From NCBI GenBank assembly GCA_003446975.1, contig DMAP01000276.1:1-17856 (forward strand): a DNA stretch of 17,856 nt, given 5' to 3'. Positions 8,039 to 14,290 of this stretch are shown in pieces; the first letter of the stretch is position 1; the number at the start of each line of letters is the position of its first letter. Origin of the DNA: Clostridiales bacterium (GTDB lineage Bacteria > Bacillota > Clostridia > Tissierellales > Dethiosulfatibacteraceae). The translations under genes were made by a program, and so were the position numbers. Under the pieces are notes generated by a model. It saw only the letters and a program-made list of their open reading frames with translations. It was not told the origin of the DNA and made no database searches.

Positions 8039-9018
8039 GATTTTTCTCCTTGAACCAAATTATTGTCAATGATTTCATAGATGGATGTTATGTCATTGTC
8101 AAAATCATCAGTCAGTCTGTATTGCAGTCCATAGTTAACAATCGGCATTGCCCGCAAATCAAAGTAATCTGTGCCGGTATGATTCGACTGATAAAGTGCC
8201 AGAACCATGGTGCCAGACAACAAGGTCAGATCAAGAAATCCACTTCTTATCCCTATTACACAGCTGCAGTATTCACTTATAAGGTATGCCTCTCTCAATG
8301 TACAGCATAACGCTTTAGTTTTTCTAATCGGTTTGTGCCAATTAGCTGATACGTTAGTCAATACTTTATAACCCAAGTCACCATATCTAGACGAAATAGC
8401 CTCAAAGATACTTATATCTATACCAGCCTCACGTCCATGGCTATAAGGACTCAAGATAATTGTTTTACCTGATATGATTCCCAGTCTGTCCAGTAGTTCC
8501 CCTACGTCCTCATCTTGTTTTACAGGTGGTGCGAAGCTGTCTTTCTCCTCCAATCCTAGTATGCCATATTTTATAGATCCTATAAGAGTAACACCGGGAA
8601 ATCTGCTGATTTCAGAAAAGTCCCCCCGAAAGTGATTGGGAGGCACAATTATCAAGACATGAGACAGTTTCTTTAGAATCAAGGCATAGAAATAGGAAGC
8701 ATCCACAGATAGAATCAGATTCATCACATAATCACTGACAACGAAAATATCATCAACATCATCGGGATACATCTGCGCCAACTCCTTAAAGGATTTTGTG
8801 CATACAACAACTAATCTTTTTATGTTGTTCTTATTCTTATAGGCATTCAGATACCCGAAGGTAAAAAGCACATCCCCAATGTGTGGACAGGGCACGACGT
8901 AGCATGTATTTTTTTCTCTGAATCTTGTCAGCAGATAAAACAAACCCAACGGTCCGAAGATAACTGTTAGGTAAAAACGTTTGAACAGATACTTAAAGGC
9001 TCCTAAAAAGCTTTTCAT
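8035..9018 (-). CDS. GT9 family (heptosyltransferase-like) glycosyltransferase
   Basis: A 327-residue protein resembling ADP-heptose:LPS heptosyltransferases of family GT9. A basic, hydrophobic stretch (about 12-31) may anchor it at the membrane. The N-terminal Rossmann domain has PCPHIGDVLFTFGYLNAYK (43-61), the family's nucleotide-binding start. The C-terminal half has ILSPYSHGREAG (188-199) and IGIRSGFLDLTLLSGT (255-270), matching the donor-binding GxRSGxxDL region. Gram-positive bacteria lack LPS, so the acceptor is presumably a capsule, S-layer or teichoic-type glycan. It overlaps genes on both sides by ATGA junctions (9015-9018 and 8035-8038) and has a GGGAGGAA ribosome site. The family is fairly divergent, and a non-heptose donor is quite possible. 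Confidence 0.75.
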   Translation of the reverse strand: MKSFLGAFKYLFKRFYLTVIFGPLGLFYLLTRFREKNTCYVVPCPHIGDVLFTFGYLNAYKNKNNIKRLVVVCTKSFKELAQMYPDDVDDIFVVSDYVMNLILSVDASYFYALILKKLSHVLIIVPPNHFRGDFSEISRFPGVTLIGSIKYGILGLEEKDSFAPPVKQDEDVGELLDRLGIISGKTIILSPYSHGREAGIDISIFEAISSRYGDLGYKVLTNVSANWHKPIRKTKALCCTLREAYLISEYCSCVIGIRSGFLDLTLLSGTMVLALYQSNHTGTDYFDLRAMPIVNYGLQYRLTDDFDNDITSIYEIIDNNLVQGEKS

Positions 9019-9611
9019 GTATGGGATTCCTCCCTAATATATAGTTTGCCAATGCTTCCGCCAGGATGATTACTTAAAAAAACATCTCTTGTGACCCCAA
9101 TTCTTCTACCCAACATGACCGCAAGCCCCTGAAGTACTATCAAATAAATGGCTGAAGAGTTGTTTGGAACTATATCCCAATCATCACCTTCGCATTCCAA
9201 ATTTAGAACAATCTTCTTTTCAATCATTTCCGAGAGAGTTGAAAACGGACTGAAACTAATAAGCCAGGTGACTATACCACGTTCTTTTAAAAGTCTTGCA
9301 AGTGTTACCGTTTCTTCAGTGTTGCCGCTTTTAGAAAGCAGAATAACCAGATCCCCATTTCTTATAACACCAAGATCACCATGCAATGCTGTATTGGTAT
9401 GAAGAAAAGCTCCGCTGATTCCCATGGAGTGCAAGGTTCCTATGAACTTTTCACACACAGGAACATTTTTGCCAAGACCTGATGCCACAATCTTGCCGCC
9501 ACTCTCCACCGCTTTATGACACTCAGACAGGAGTTGATTCATCATGTTTTCGTCTAGTGTCTCCAATGAATTCCGAATACAGTTTAAGATGTCGTTGAAA
9601 TATTCCCTCAT
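9015..9611 (-). CDS. KpsF/KdsD-type SIS sugar-phosphate isomerase without CBS domains
   Basis: First gene of the glycan operon, 198 residues. It is a single SIS (sugar isomerase) domain: GLGKN (45-49), HGDLGVI (77-83), SKSGNTEE (93-100) and NHPGGSIGK (181-189). The HGDLG and HPGG motifs are hallmarks of arabinose-5-phosphate isomerases (KdsD, KpsF, GutQ). Those proteins are usually about 320 residues because two CBS domains follow; here the protein ends right after the SIS domain, with no sign of a frameshift. It should interconvert an aldose and a ketose phosphate and feed the kinase/nucleotidyltransferase two genes downstream. Kdo is not expected in a Gram-positive cell, so arabinose-5-phosphate or another sugar phosphate may go into an unusual nucleotide sugar. 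ATG 9611 has AAGGCGG (9619-9625) seven bases upstream. Confidence 0.83.
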   Translation of the reverse strand: MREYFNDILNCIRNSLETLDENMMNQLLSECHKAVESGGKIVASGLGKNVPVCEKFIGTLHSMGISGAFLHTNTALHGDLGVIRNGDLVILLSKSGNTEETVTLARLLKERGIVTWLISFSPFSTLSEMIEKKIVLNLECEGDDWDIVPNNSSAIYLIVLQGLAVMLGRRIGVTRDVFLSNHPGGSIGKLYIREESHT

Positions 9612-9691
9612 TCAGCTACCGCCTTAAATTATTCAAATCGCTACTATTTTCTGTCTGCATAGCTTATCATCTACTTAACATATATTTTTAT

Positions 9692-9700
9692 ATTATATCA
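9692..9700 (-). promoter_or_regulatory. promoter of the glycan operon
   Basis: Read on the reverse strand, TGATATAAT is a perfect extended -10 element (TATAAT at 9697-9692). No good -35 hexamer lies 16-18 bases upstream. Transcription would begin near 9685, giving a leader of about 74 nt before the ATG at 9611. It is the only convincing promoter found ahead of the seven co-directional genes. Confidence 0.55.
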
Positions 9701-9730
9701 TAATTTTAATTTTGATGATGAGATTTGAGC

Positions 9731-9790
9731 AAAAAACAAAAAACAACAAAAAACAAAAGGGACGGTTCCTTTTGTTTTTTGATTGTTTTG
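9731..9790 (-). terminator. repeat copy 2 as intrinsic terminator of the AOR gene
   Basis: On the reverse strand, 30 bases past the AOR stop codon, the hairpin of repeat copy 2 is followed by a long T-rich tract (TTTTTTGTTGTTTTTTG and more). This fits a rho-independent terminator that would insulate the glycan-operon promoter about 35 bases further on. Confidence 0.6.
9740..9789. repeat. palindromic repeat, copy 2
   Basis: A perfect 14-bp stem (CAAAAAACAAAAGG at 9747-9760 with its complement at 9768-9781) surrounds the loop GACGGTT. With one bulged A at 9782 the stem continues for seven more base pairs (9740-9746 with 9783-9789). It has the same orientation as copy 1. It lies between the AOR stop codon and the glycan-operon promoter. 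Confidence 0.88.
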
Positions 9791-9819
9791 TTCTCTGCCA
9801 CCTATCGATTTTAACCCAA

Positions 9820-11661
9820 TTATTTTAATCCCAACTCCATTAGCTTTTCATCCGTTGGCAATCCAGTGTCAAGATGCCACCCCATTGCCTCGTAGAACTC
9901 ATCCAACATGACAGCTTCATTGGCCACATTTCCTTTGCCTAAACCATCAACAGCTGGCTCTTTACTTAATCTTACGGGCAATTTTTCGTCTTTTCTGTCA
10001 AATCCCTCTCTGGCATTGAACAGCCTTTCCAGATTGATGACCCTTTCAGAACATTTCAATAGAGTTGCCAGATCTGTTTTATTTCCCGTTGCCGCGTTGT
10101 ACAAACCTGTCCATGTATTTCCCTTGACAGCCAATGTAATGCTGGCAAACAAGCAAACACCCAATAGATTTGTCAGCATGGATAATTCCATAAAGGGTTT
10201 TACCCACTTCTTATTGCTGTCTTCAAATGGAGAGACTTTTTCATTGATACCCAGTTCCGGTTCCAGATAGCCAAAAGCATCAATTACTGATGCATAGGGC
10301 CTCAAATGGTCTGCGCCTCTTGCTGAAATCAGATGTGACAATGCTTCTCCTTTGCTCGCTCTAACACCACAAGACGCTAGTTCCATACCCTTCACCTGGA
10401 ATACATAATCATGGGCATTCTTTCCGATTTTTTCAGCAGCTCGATATGATCCTTCTGCCAAAACATCCCCGTAACCTTTTCTAATGGCTATGTTATTCAC
10501 CATTTCAACCATGCTCTTGGCATTTCCAAACGCTAACTGAATTCCCTCTGTTGTCTTATCATCTATTAGACCTTTTTCGTACCATTCCATAGCGGTCGCG
10601 ATGACCTGTCCTGTCGAAATGGTATCCAAACCCATTCTATTGCAAATGTAGTTGCCCATAGCGATTGCATTCAGATCCTTAATATAGCACTTCGAACCTA
10701 GAGCGCCCAGGGTTTCATATTCCGGTCCTCCTCCTGATTCACCCTTATATTCTCCATCCTTAATCTCTGTATGGCGACCGCATGCGATTGGACAGCCGAA
10801 ACAAGCCCAGGGTCTGACATTTAGTTGTTCGTGATATGCTACGTGGCCTAAGGTATCCATGGCATCAAAGGTTGTATATTGCCAGTTCTTTGTTGGTAGC
10901 AGTCCAAGTGCATTGATCGAATCCATAAAAGATGGTGTTCCAAATGGTTTTAACTCCTCTCTTGCAAAAGCTTCATCATTCAGTTCTTGTCTCGCTTGTG
11001 CTGCGTATTCACTCATGCTATCCATATCATCCACATGCAACTGCCCGCTTCCAAAACAAGCGATCGCTTTTAGATTCTTGCTTCCCATGATAGCTCCGGC
11101 ACCACCTCTGCCAGCTGCTCTGTGTTTGTCTACCATGATTGCTGAGAATCTTACCAGATTCTCGCCTGCAGGTCCTATTTCTGCAATTCTCACCTTCTCG
11201 TTTCCTAGTTCTTCTCTTATTCTATCCTCTGTCTTTTCAGTATCGAGGCCCCATAGATTTGTTGCGTCTTTAAATTCAACTACATCGTTATTTATTGAAA
11301 TATATACCGGTTTTTCACTCTTACCCTCAACAATAATCACTTCATAACCGGCTCTTTTTATCATCGGCGCCAGATGTCCGCCCACATTGGTCATCCCGAT
11401 AGTGCCTGTCAAAGGTGACTTATAACCGATACACAACCTTCCCGAACAAGGTGCTTTAGTGCCTGTCAATGGCCCGGTTGCGAAGACAAGCATATTTTTT
11501 TCACTATATGGATCCAGTCCTGCTTCCAAGTGATCATACAATATCTTGACAGCAAAGCCCTCACCACCGATATAATCCCTATACCAGTCGACACTGATTT
11601 CCATCACATCTGTCTGTTGATTTGTTAGATTGATTTTTAGGATTTTACCATTCTTACTCAT
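9820..11661 (-). CDS. aldehyde:ferredoxin oxidoreductase family protein
   Basis: A 613-residue tungsto- or molybdopterin oxidoreductase of the AOR family, usual length about 600. These enzymes oxidise aldehydes to acids with ferredoxin as acceptor, or reduce acids in reverse. The N-terminal bis-pterin domain shows IGGEGFAVK, FATGPLTGT, PCSGR and RGGAGAIMGSKNLKAI (about 185-200). The [4Fe-4S] ligands are C287, C290 and C294 in CFGCPIAC, with the fourth, C503, in NLLGVCLF. The family's GADH (450-453) is present. The second of two adjacent ATGs (11661) is chosen because GGAGG then sits six bases away rather than three. The gene is monocistronic, has a long leader, and is bracketed by inverted repeat copies 2 and 3. 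No pterin-synthesis or ferredoxin partner gene is adjacent. Substrate specificity cannot be told apart from related family members. Confidence 0.92.
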   Translation of the reverse strand: MSKNGKILKINLTNQQTDVMEISVDWYRDYIGGEGFAVKILYDHLEAGLDPYSEKNMLVFATGPLTGTKAPCSGRLCIGYKSPLTGTIGMTNVGGHLAPMIKRAGYEVIIVEGKSEKPVYISINNDVVEFKDATNLWGLDTEKTEDRIREELGNEKVRIAEIGPAGENLVRFSAIMVDKHRAAGRGGAGAIMGSKNLKAIACFGSGQLHVDDMDSMSEYAAQARQELNDEAFAREELKPFGTPSFMDSINALGLLPTKNWQYTTFDAMDTLGHVAYHEQLNVRPWACFGCPIACGRHTEIKDGEYKGESGGGPEYETLGALGSKCYIKDLNAIAMGNYICNRMGLDTISTGQVIATAMEWYEKGLIDDKTTEGIQLAFGNAKSMVEMVNNIAIRKGYGDVLAEGSYRAAEKIGKNAHDYVFQVKGMELASCGVRASKGEALSHLISARGADHLRPYASVIDAFGYLEPELGINEKVSPFEDSNKKWVKPFMELSMLTNLLGVCLFASITLAVKGNTWTGLYNAATGNKTDLATLLKCSERVINLERLFNAREGFDRKDEKLPVRLSKEPAVDGLGKGNVANEAVMLDEFYEAMGWHLDTGLPTDEKLMELGLK

Positions 11662-11945
11662 CATTAACCTCCATATTTATAAGTTTATTTTAGTATCTTA
11701 CATCCCAAAATAGAGTTGTTATTCCTTTCCTCACCTCCAATCAATCGGAAACAAAAAGAAGCATATTCATAAAACATGAATATACTCCTTTGCAAAAACG
11801 GCAGGCCAAAAAATTTCTTCTTTAACCCAATGTTCTGCCAATCCTATTAAAGCCACATGATTATGCAGGAATAGCAGAATCGGAGCTATTTATTCCTGAT
11901 AATTCAATGATGTACTCAAAAATGTCAATTATATCTCTTGTCTAT
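11662..11945 (-). promoter_or_regulatory. long structured 5' leader of the AOR gene
   Basis: From the predicted start near 11945 to the AOR ATG there are about 280 nt. The leader holds three hairpins. The first (11866-11898) has AATAGC pairing GCTATT plus CAGG pairing CCTG. The second (11800-11839) has GGCAG pairing CTGCC, followed by a five-T run. The third (11763-11783) has ATATTCAT pairing ATGAATAT with a 5-nt loop, followed by TTCTTTTTG, like a weak terminator. A small ORF starts at the third hairpin. This layout suggests attenuation or a riboswitch. I did not recognise a known class, and the Moco/Tuco motif could not be confirmed by eye. This leader fills most of the 409-base gap between the AOR and MFS genes. 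Confidence 0.4.
11685..11777 (-). CDS. possible 30-codon leader ORF upstream of AOR
   Basis: ATG 11775-11777 has a near-ideal AAGGAG (11785-11790) seven bases upstream. The frame runs 30 codons to a TAA at 11685-11687, 20 bases before the AOR start region. The peptide starts MFYEYASFCF and has no recognised domain and no run of regulatory codons. The start codon lies at the loop edge of the hairpin at 11763-11783, so ribosomes loading here would melt that hairpin. That is what would be expected of translation-coupled attenuation, but a chance ORF in AT-rich DNA is also possible. Confidence 0.3.
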   Translation of the reverse strand: MFYEYASFCFRLIGGEERNNNSILGCKILK

Positions 11946-11951
11946 AGTCAT

Positions 11952-11979
11952 ATTATATTACAATTTAGAGAAATATCAA
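11952..11979 (-). promoter_or_regulatory. promoter of the AOR gene
   Basis: On the reverse strand, TTGATA (11979-11974) and TATAAT (11957-11952) are separated by 16 bases, a good sigma-A-type promoter. It directly abuts repeat copy 3, whose left arm begins eight bases upstream of the -35 element. Confidence 0.6.
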
Positions 11980-11986
11980 ATAAGTT

Positions 11987-12031
11987 TAAACCAAAAAACA
12001 AAAGGAACCGTCCCTTTTGTTTTTTGGTTTA
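11987..12031. repeat. palindromic repeat, copy 3 (inverted)
   Basis: A perfect 19-bp stem (11987-12005 with 12013-12031) surrounds the loop AACCGTC, the reverse complement of the loop in copies 1 and 2, so this copy is inverted. It sits between the divergent AOR and MFS promoters. A stem this long without a mismatch suggests recent arrival or selection on structure. Confidence 0.88.
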
Positions 12032-12035
12032 GCGA

Positions 12036-12064
12036 TTGAAGATTTTACAATTCAATGATAGAAT
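12036..12064 (+). promoter_or_regulatory. promoter of the MFS gene, possibly leaderless
   Basis: TTGAAG (12036-12041), a 17-base spacer and TAGAAT (12059-12064) make a good promoter, but the ATG at 12071 is only seven bases past the -10. Transcription would then start at or within a base or two of the start codon. A weaker alternative (TTGGTT 12024-12029, TACAAT 12046-12051, 16-base spacer) would still leave only about 13 nt of leader and no Shine-Dalgarno sequence. Confidence 0.45.
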
Positions 12065-12070
12065 AGAGCC

Positions 12071-13276
12071 ATGAAAAATCAAATGACTTTATCCTATACA
12101 GCCGTCCAGGGAACCTACTGGATGTATTTCTCTGTCATCATCGCCTTTTCATCGGTATTTTTGCTTAGCAAAGGCTACACGAATTCTGAAATCGGCGTGA
12201 TATTGGCAGTCTCCAACATTCTCTCGGTCATTATGCAACCCATATTGGCTGATATCATAGACCGTTCACAAAAAATATCGCTATCCCTTGTCGCCCGATT
12301 GGTTTCGGGTGTCTTGATTGTTGGGACCTTGTCCCTCCTATTTTTTGAGATGAGATCATTAGCTTTATCGGTTGTGTTTGTGCTTCTATGCACACTGCAC
12401 ATTTCCATCCAGCCAATGATCAACGCCATGGCCTTCCATTATCGAAACGGCAATGAACCCCTGAACTTTGGAGTGGCTAGAAGTGGTGGTTCCATCGCTT
12501 TCTCAATGATTAGCGCATTGTTGGGATATCTGGCAGTCAGATTCGGTGCGGTTGCTATCCCTGCAACAGGTGTTGCCATACTGATTCTGTTGCTTGCTGC
12601 CTTAATCACCACCGAAAGATTGCATAATGGCATGTCATCCGCCAGAGATCTCGACTCCATCACTTTCAAGCCGGGCTTGGAGGCATCCTCCATCACCTTG
12701 ATGTCATTCATTAGACGGAACGGTTATTTTGTTATCTTCTCAATCAGCGTGATGCTCATATTCTTTCAGAATGCCATTATCAACAATTATATGATCCAAA
12801 TCATCGCAGCAGTAGGAGGACGAAGCGACCAGATGGGACGCTTGCTGTCCTTTATGGCACTCCTGGAGCTTCCTGGTCTATTCTTCTTCAGAAGAATCAG
12901 GTTTTATTTCAGCTGCCAGACTATGTTGAAAATATCAGCCTTTGCCTTTGTTGGCAAAGTGTTTTTCACCTATTTGGCCACTTCTGTCGGATTCATCTAT
13001 ATAGCCTTTCTATTCCAGCTCATTTCATTTCCTTTCTTCCTTTCCGCCTCAGTTCATTTGGTAGATGAGGTCATGGAAAAGGGCGAGGCAGTCAAGGGGC
13101 AATCCATGCTGACAGGCATGATGACATTGAGCGCAGTCTTTGGTAGCCTCATTGGAGGTGTGGTCCTGGATGTCAGTGGACCGTCCATTCTGCTTTTTTA
13201 CAGCACGATTGTCACCGTCATAGGTGTGGTGATACTGATGCTGTCTGTTGATCGGGTGAAATCGAAGAAGGTTTAA
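12071..13276 (+). CDS. MFS transporter (MFS_1-like / HcaT-LacY-like subgroup)
   Basis: A 401-residue integral membrane protein with about 12 hydrophobic segments. Between segments 2 and 3 it has the motif-A remnant DIIDRSQK (61-68). After segment 4 comes NFGVARSGGSIAF (132-144), which matches the R-x-W/G-GSI-F signature of the LacY/nucleoside-symporter/HcaT-like MFS group. It would move a small solute across the cytoplasmic membrane, probably with protons. Substrates of related proteins range from sugars to aromatic acids, so none is assigned. An in-frame TAG at 12059-12061 rules out a longer N-terminus, and no Shine-Dalgarno sequence precedes the ATG. The gene stands alone and converges on etfA with only four bases between the stop codons. 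Confidence 0.85.
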   Translation: MKNQMTLSYTAVQGTYWMYFSVIIAFSSVFLLSKGYTNSEIGVILAVSNILSVIMQPILADIIDRSQKISLSLVARLVSGVLIVGTLSLLFFEMRSLALSVVFVLLCTLHISIQPMINAMAFHYRNGNEPLNFGVARSGGSIAFSMISALLGYLAVRFGAVAIPATGVAILILLLAALITTERLHNGMSSARDLDSITFKPGLEASSITLMSFIRRNGYFVIFSISVMLIFFQNAIINNYMIQIIAAVGGRSDQMGRLLSFMALLELPGLFFFRRIRFYFSCQTMLKISAFAFVGKVFFTYLATSVGFIYIAFLFQLISFPFFLSASVHLVDEVMEKGEAVKGQSMLTGMMTLSAVFGSLIGGVVLDVSGPSILLFYSTIVTVIGVVILMLSVDRVKSKKV

Positions 13277-13280
13277 AATT

Positions 13281-14282
13281 TTATTGTTTCCTTATTTTCT
13301 TGAGCTCTTCCTTTAACAAAGGAACAATTTTTTTATAATCCCCAACGATGCCATAATGAGATATGGAAAAGATAGGAGCTTTGGCATTTGTGTTGATTGA
13401 CACGATAAGTTTGGCGTTCTGTATTCCCACATTATACTGTATCGCACCGGATATGCCTATATTGATAATCAATCTCGGCTTCACCGTTTTCCCGCTAGCG
13501 CCAATTTGTACAGAAGGATCATACCATTCCGCATCCACCAAAGGCCTTGTCACTGCCACAACACCCTTCAGTTCCTTGGCTAAGTCCTCGATAATAGCCA
13601 TGTCATCTCTTGAATTTACGCCTCTTCCTGCCACTACCACAATTTCAGCATCTTCAATTTTGACACCATAAGACTCATAGGAAACACGCTCTAAGATCTC
13701 AAAATCATTTTCCGGCTCTACTTCAATGTTTTCCACCATAATCTCGCCATTCAGATTCTCCATCTCAGTTAATGGCGAGAAAATCTTAGGTCTGATAGTT
13801 GCCATTTGAGGCCTTTTCACCGGGCATAGTATTCTGCACATGATATTGCCACCGTAAGATGGCTTTGTCTGAATCAGCAGACCATTCTCATCGATGTCCA
13901 AATCCATGCAATCCGCTGTTAGCCCGGTCTGAAGCTTCGCCATGACTCTTGGCGCCAAGTCTTTCCCCATTGATGTGGCTCCGTAGAGAAATATTGAAGG
14001 TTTATGCTTATTGACCAGCGCTTCCAATACTTTTGCGTAAGTAATGGTCTTGTATTCACTCAAATATTCCGACGAAACGACAATCACCTTGTCAGCGCCT
14101 CGATTCAACATGCTTTTAGGCATATCATTTGGTTCCTGTGTCAAAAGGACAGCAACCACTTCTTCATTACTTTTATCGGATAGTTCTTTGGCTTTGGCAA
14201 GCAACTCAAATGTGATATCAGATATCTCACCATCTCGACGCTCTGCAAAAACCCAGATTCCTTTATAATCAGACAATTGCAC
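13281..14282 (-). CDS. etfA: electron transfer flavoprotein, alpha subunit
   Basis: A 333-residue EtfA that pairs with the EtfB encoded just upstream and carries FAD for electron exchange with the acyl-CoA dehydrogenase. The C-terminal FAD domain is complete: AGRGVNS (218-224), QIGASGKTVKP (259-269), GISGAIQY (276-283), NTNAKAPIF (297-305) and GIVGD (311-315). The N-terminal domain lacks the extra ferredoxin-like [4Fe-4S] segment of CarE-type alpha subunits. The GTG at 14280-14282 is only four bases from AGGAGG (14287-14292), so the TTG two codons later, ten bases away, is a possible alternative start. The ribosome site overlaps the etfB stop codon (TAGGAGG), so the two should be translationally coupled. 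No terminator was seen after the stop codon. Confidence 0.94.
   Translation of the reverse strand: MQLSDYKGIWVFAERRDGEISDITFELLAKAKELSDKSNEEVVAVLLTQEPNDMPKSMLNRGADKVIVVSSEYLSEYKTITYAKVLEALVNKHKPSIFLYGATSMGKDLAPRVMAKLQTGLTADCMDLDIDENGLLIQTKPSYGGNIMCRILCPVKRPQMATIRPKIFSPLTEMENLNGEIMVENIEVEPENDFEILERVSYESYGVKIEDAEIVVVAGRGVNSRDDMAIIEDLAKELKGVVAVTRPLVDAEWYDPSVQIGASGKTVKPRLIINIGISGAIQYNVGIQNAKLIVSINTNAKAPIFSISHYGIVGDYKKIVPLLKEELKKIRKQ
13308..13334 (+). terminator. intrinsic terminator for the MFS gene, inside antisense etfA
   Basis: TTCCTTT (13308-13314) and AAAGGAA (13318-13324) form a 7-bp stem with an AAC loop, followed three bases later by seven Ts (13328-13334). It lies about 30 bases past the MFS stop codon in forward orientation. 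The same bases encode the lysine/glutamate-rich C-terminus of EtfA on the other strand, so it may be partly coincidental. The stem is AT-rich. Confidence 0.4.
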
Positions 14283-14290
14283 ATCCCCTC

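Noticed and set aside
9731..9760. The A-rich AAAAAAC tandem stretch as a phase-variable simple repeat
   Set aside because: It lies in a terminator region outside coding sequence and outside the promoter spacer, and its units are irregular.
10859..11347. Long forward-strand open frame opposite the AOR gene
   Set aside because: It is the antisense shadow of a well-supported coding region, with no ribosome site and no recognisable domain.
11767..11889. HNHVALIG in the AOR leader as a remnant of a RAYT/Y1 transposase NHVHL motif
   Set aside because: Only a few residues resemble the motif, the second histidine is missing, and the following sequence does not fit the family.
11662..11945. A definite Moco/Tuco riboswitch
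   Set aside because: The genomic position fits, but I could not identify the conserved core by eye, so it is only reported as a candidate leader RNA.
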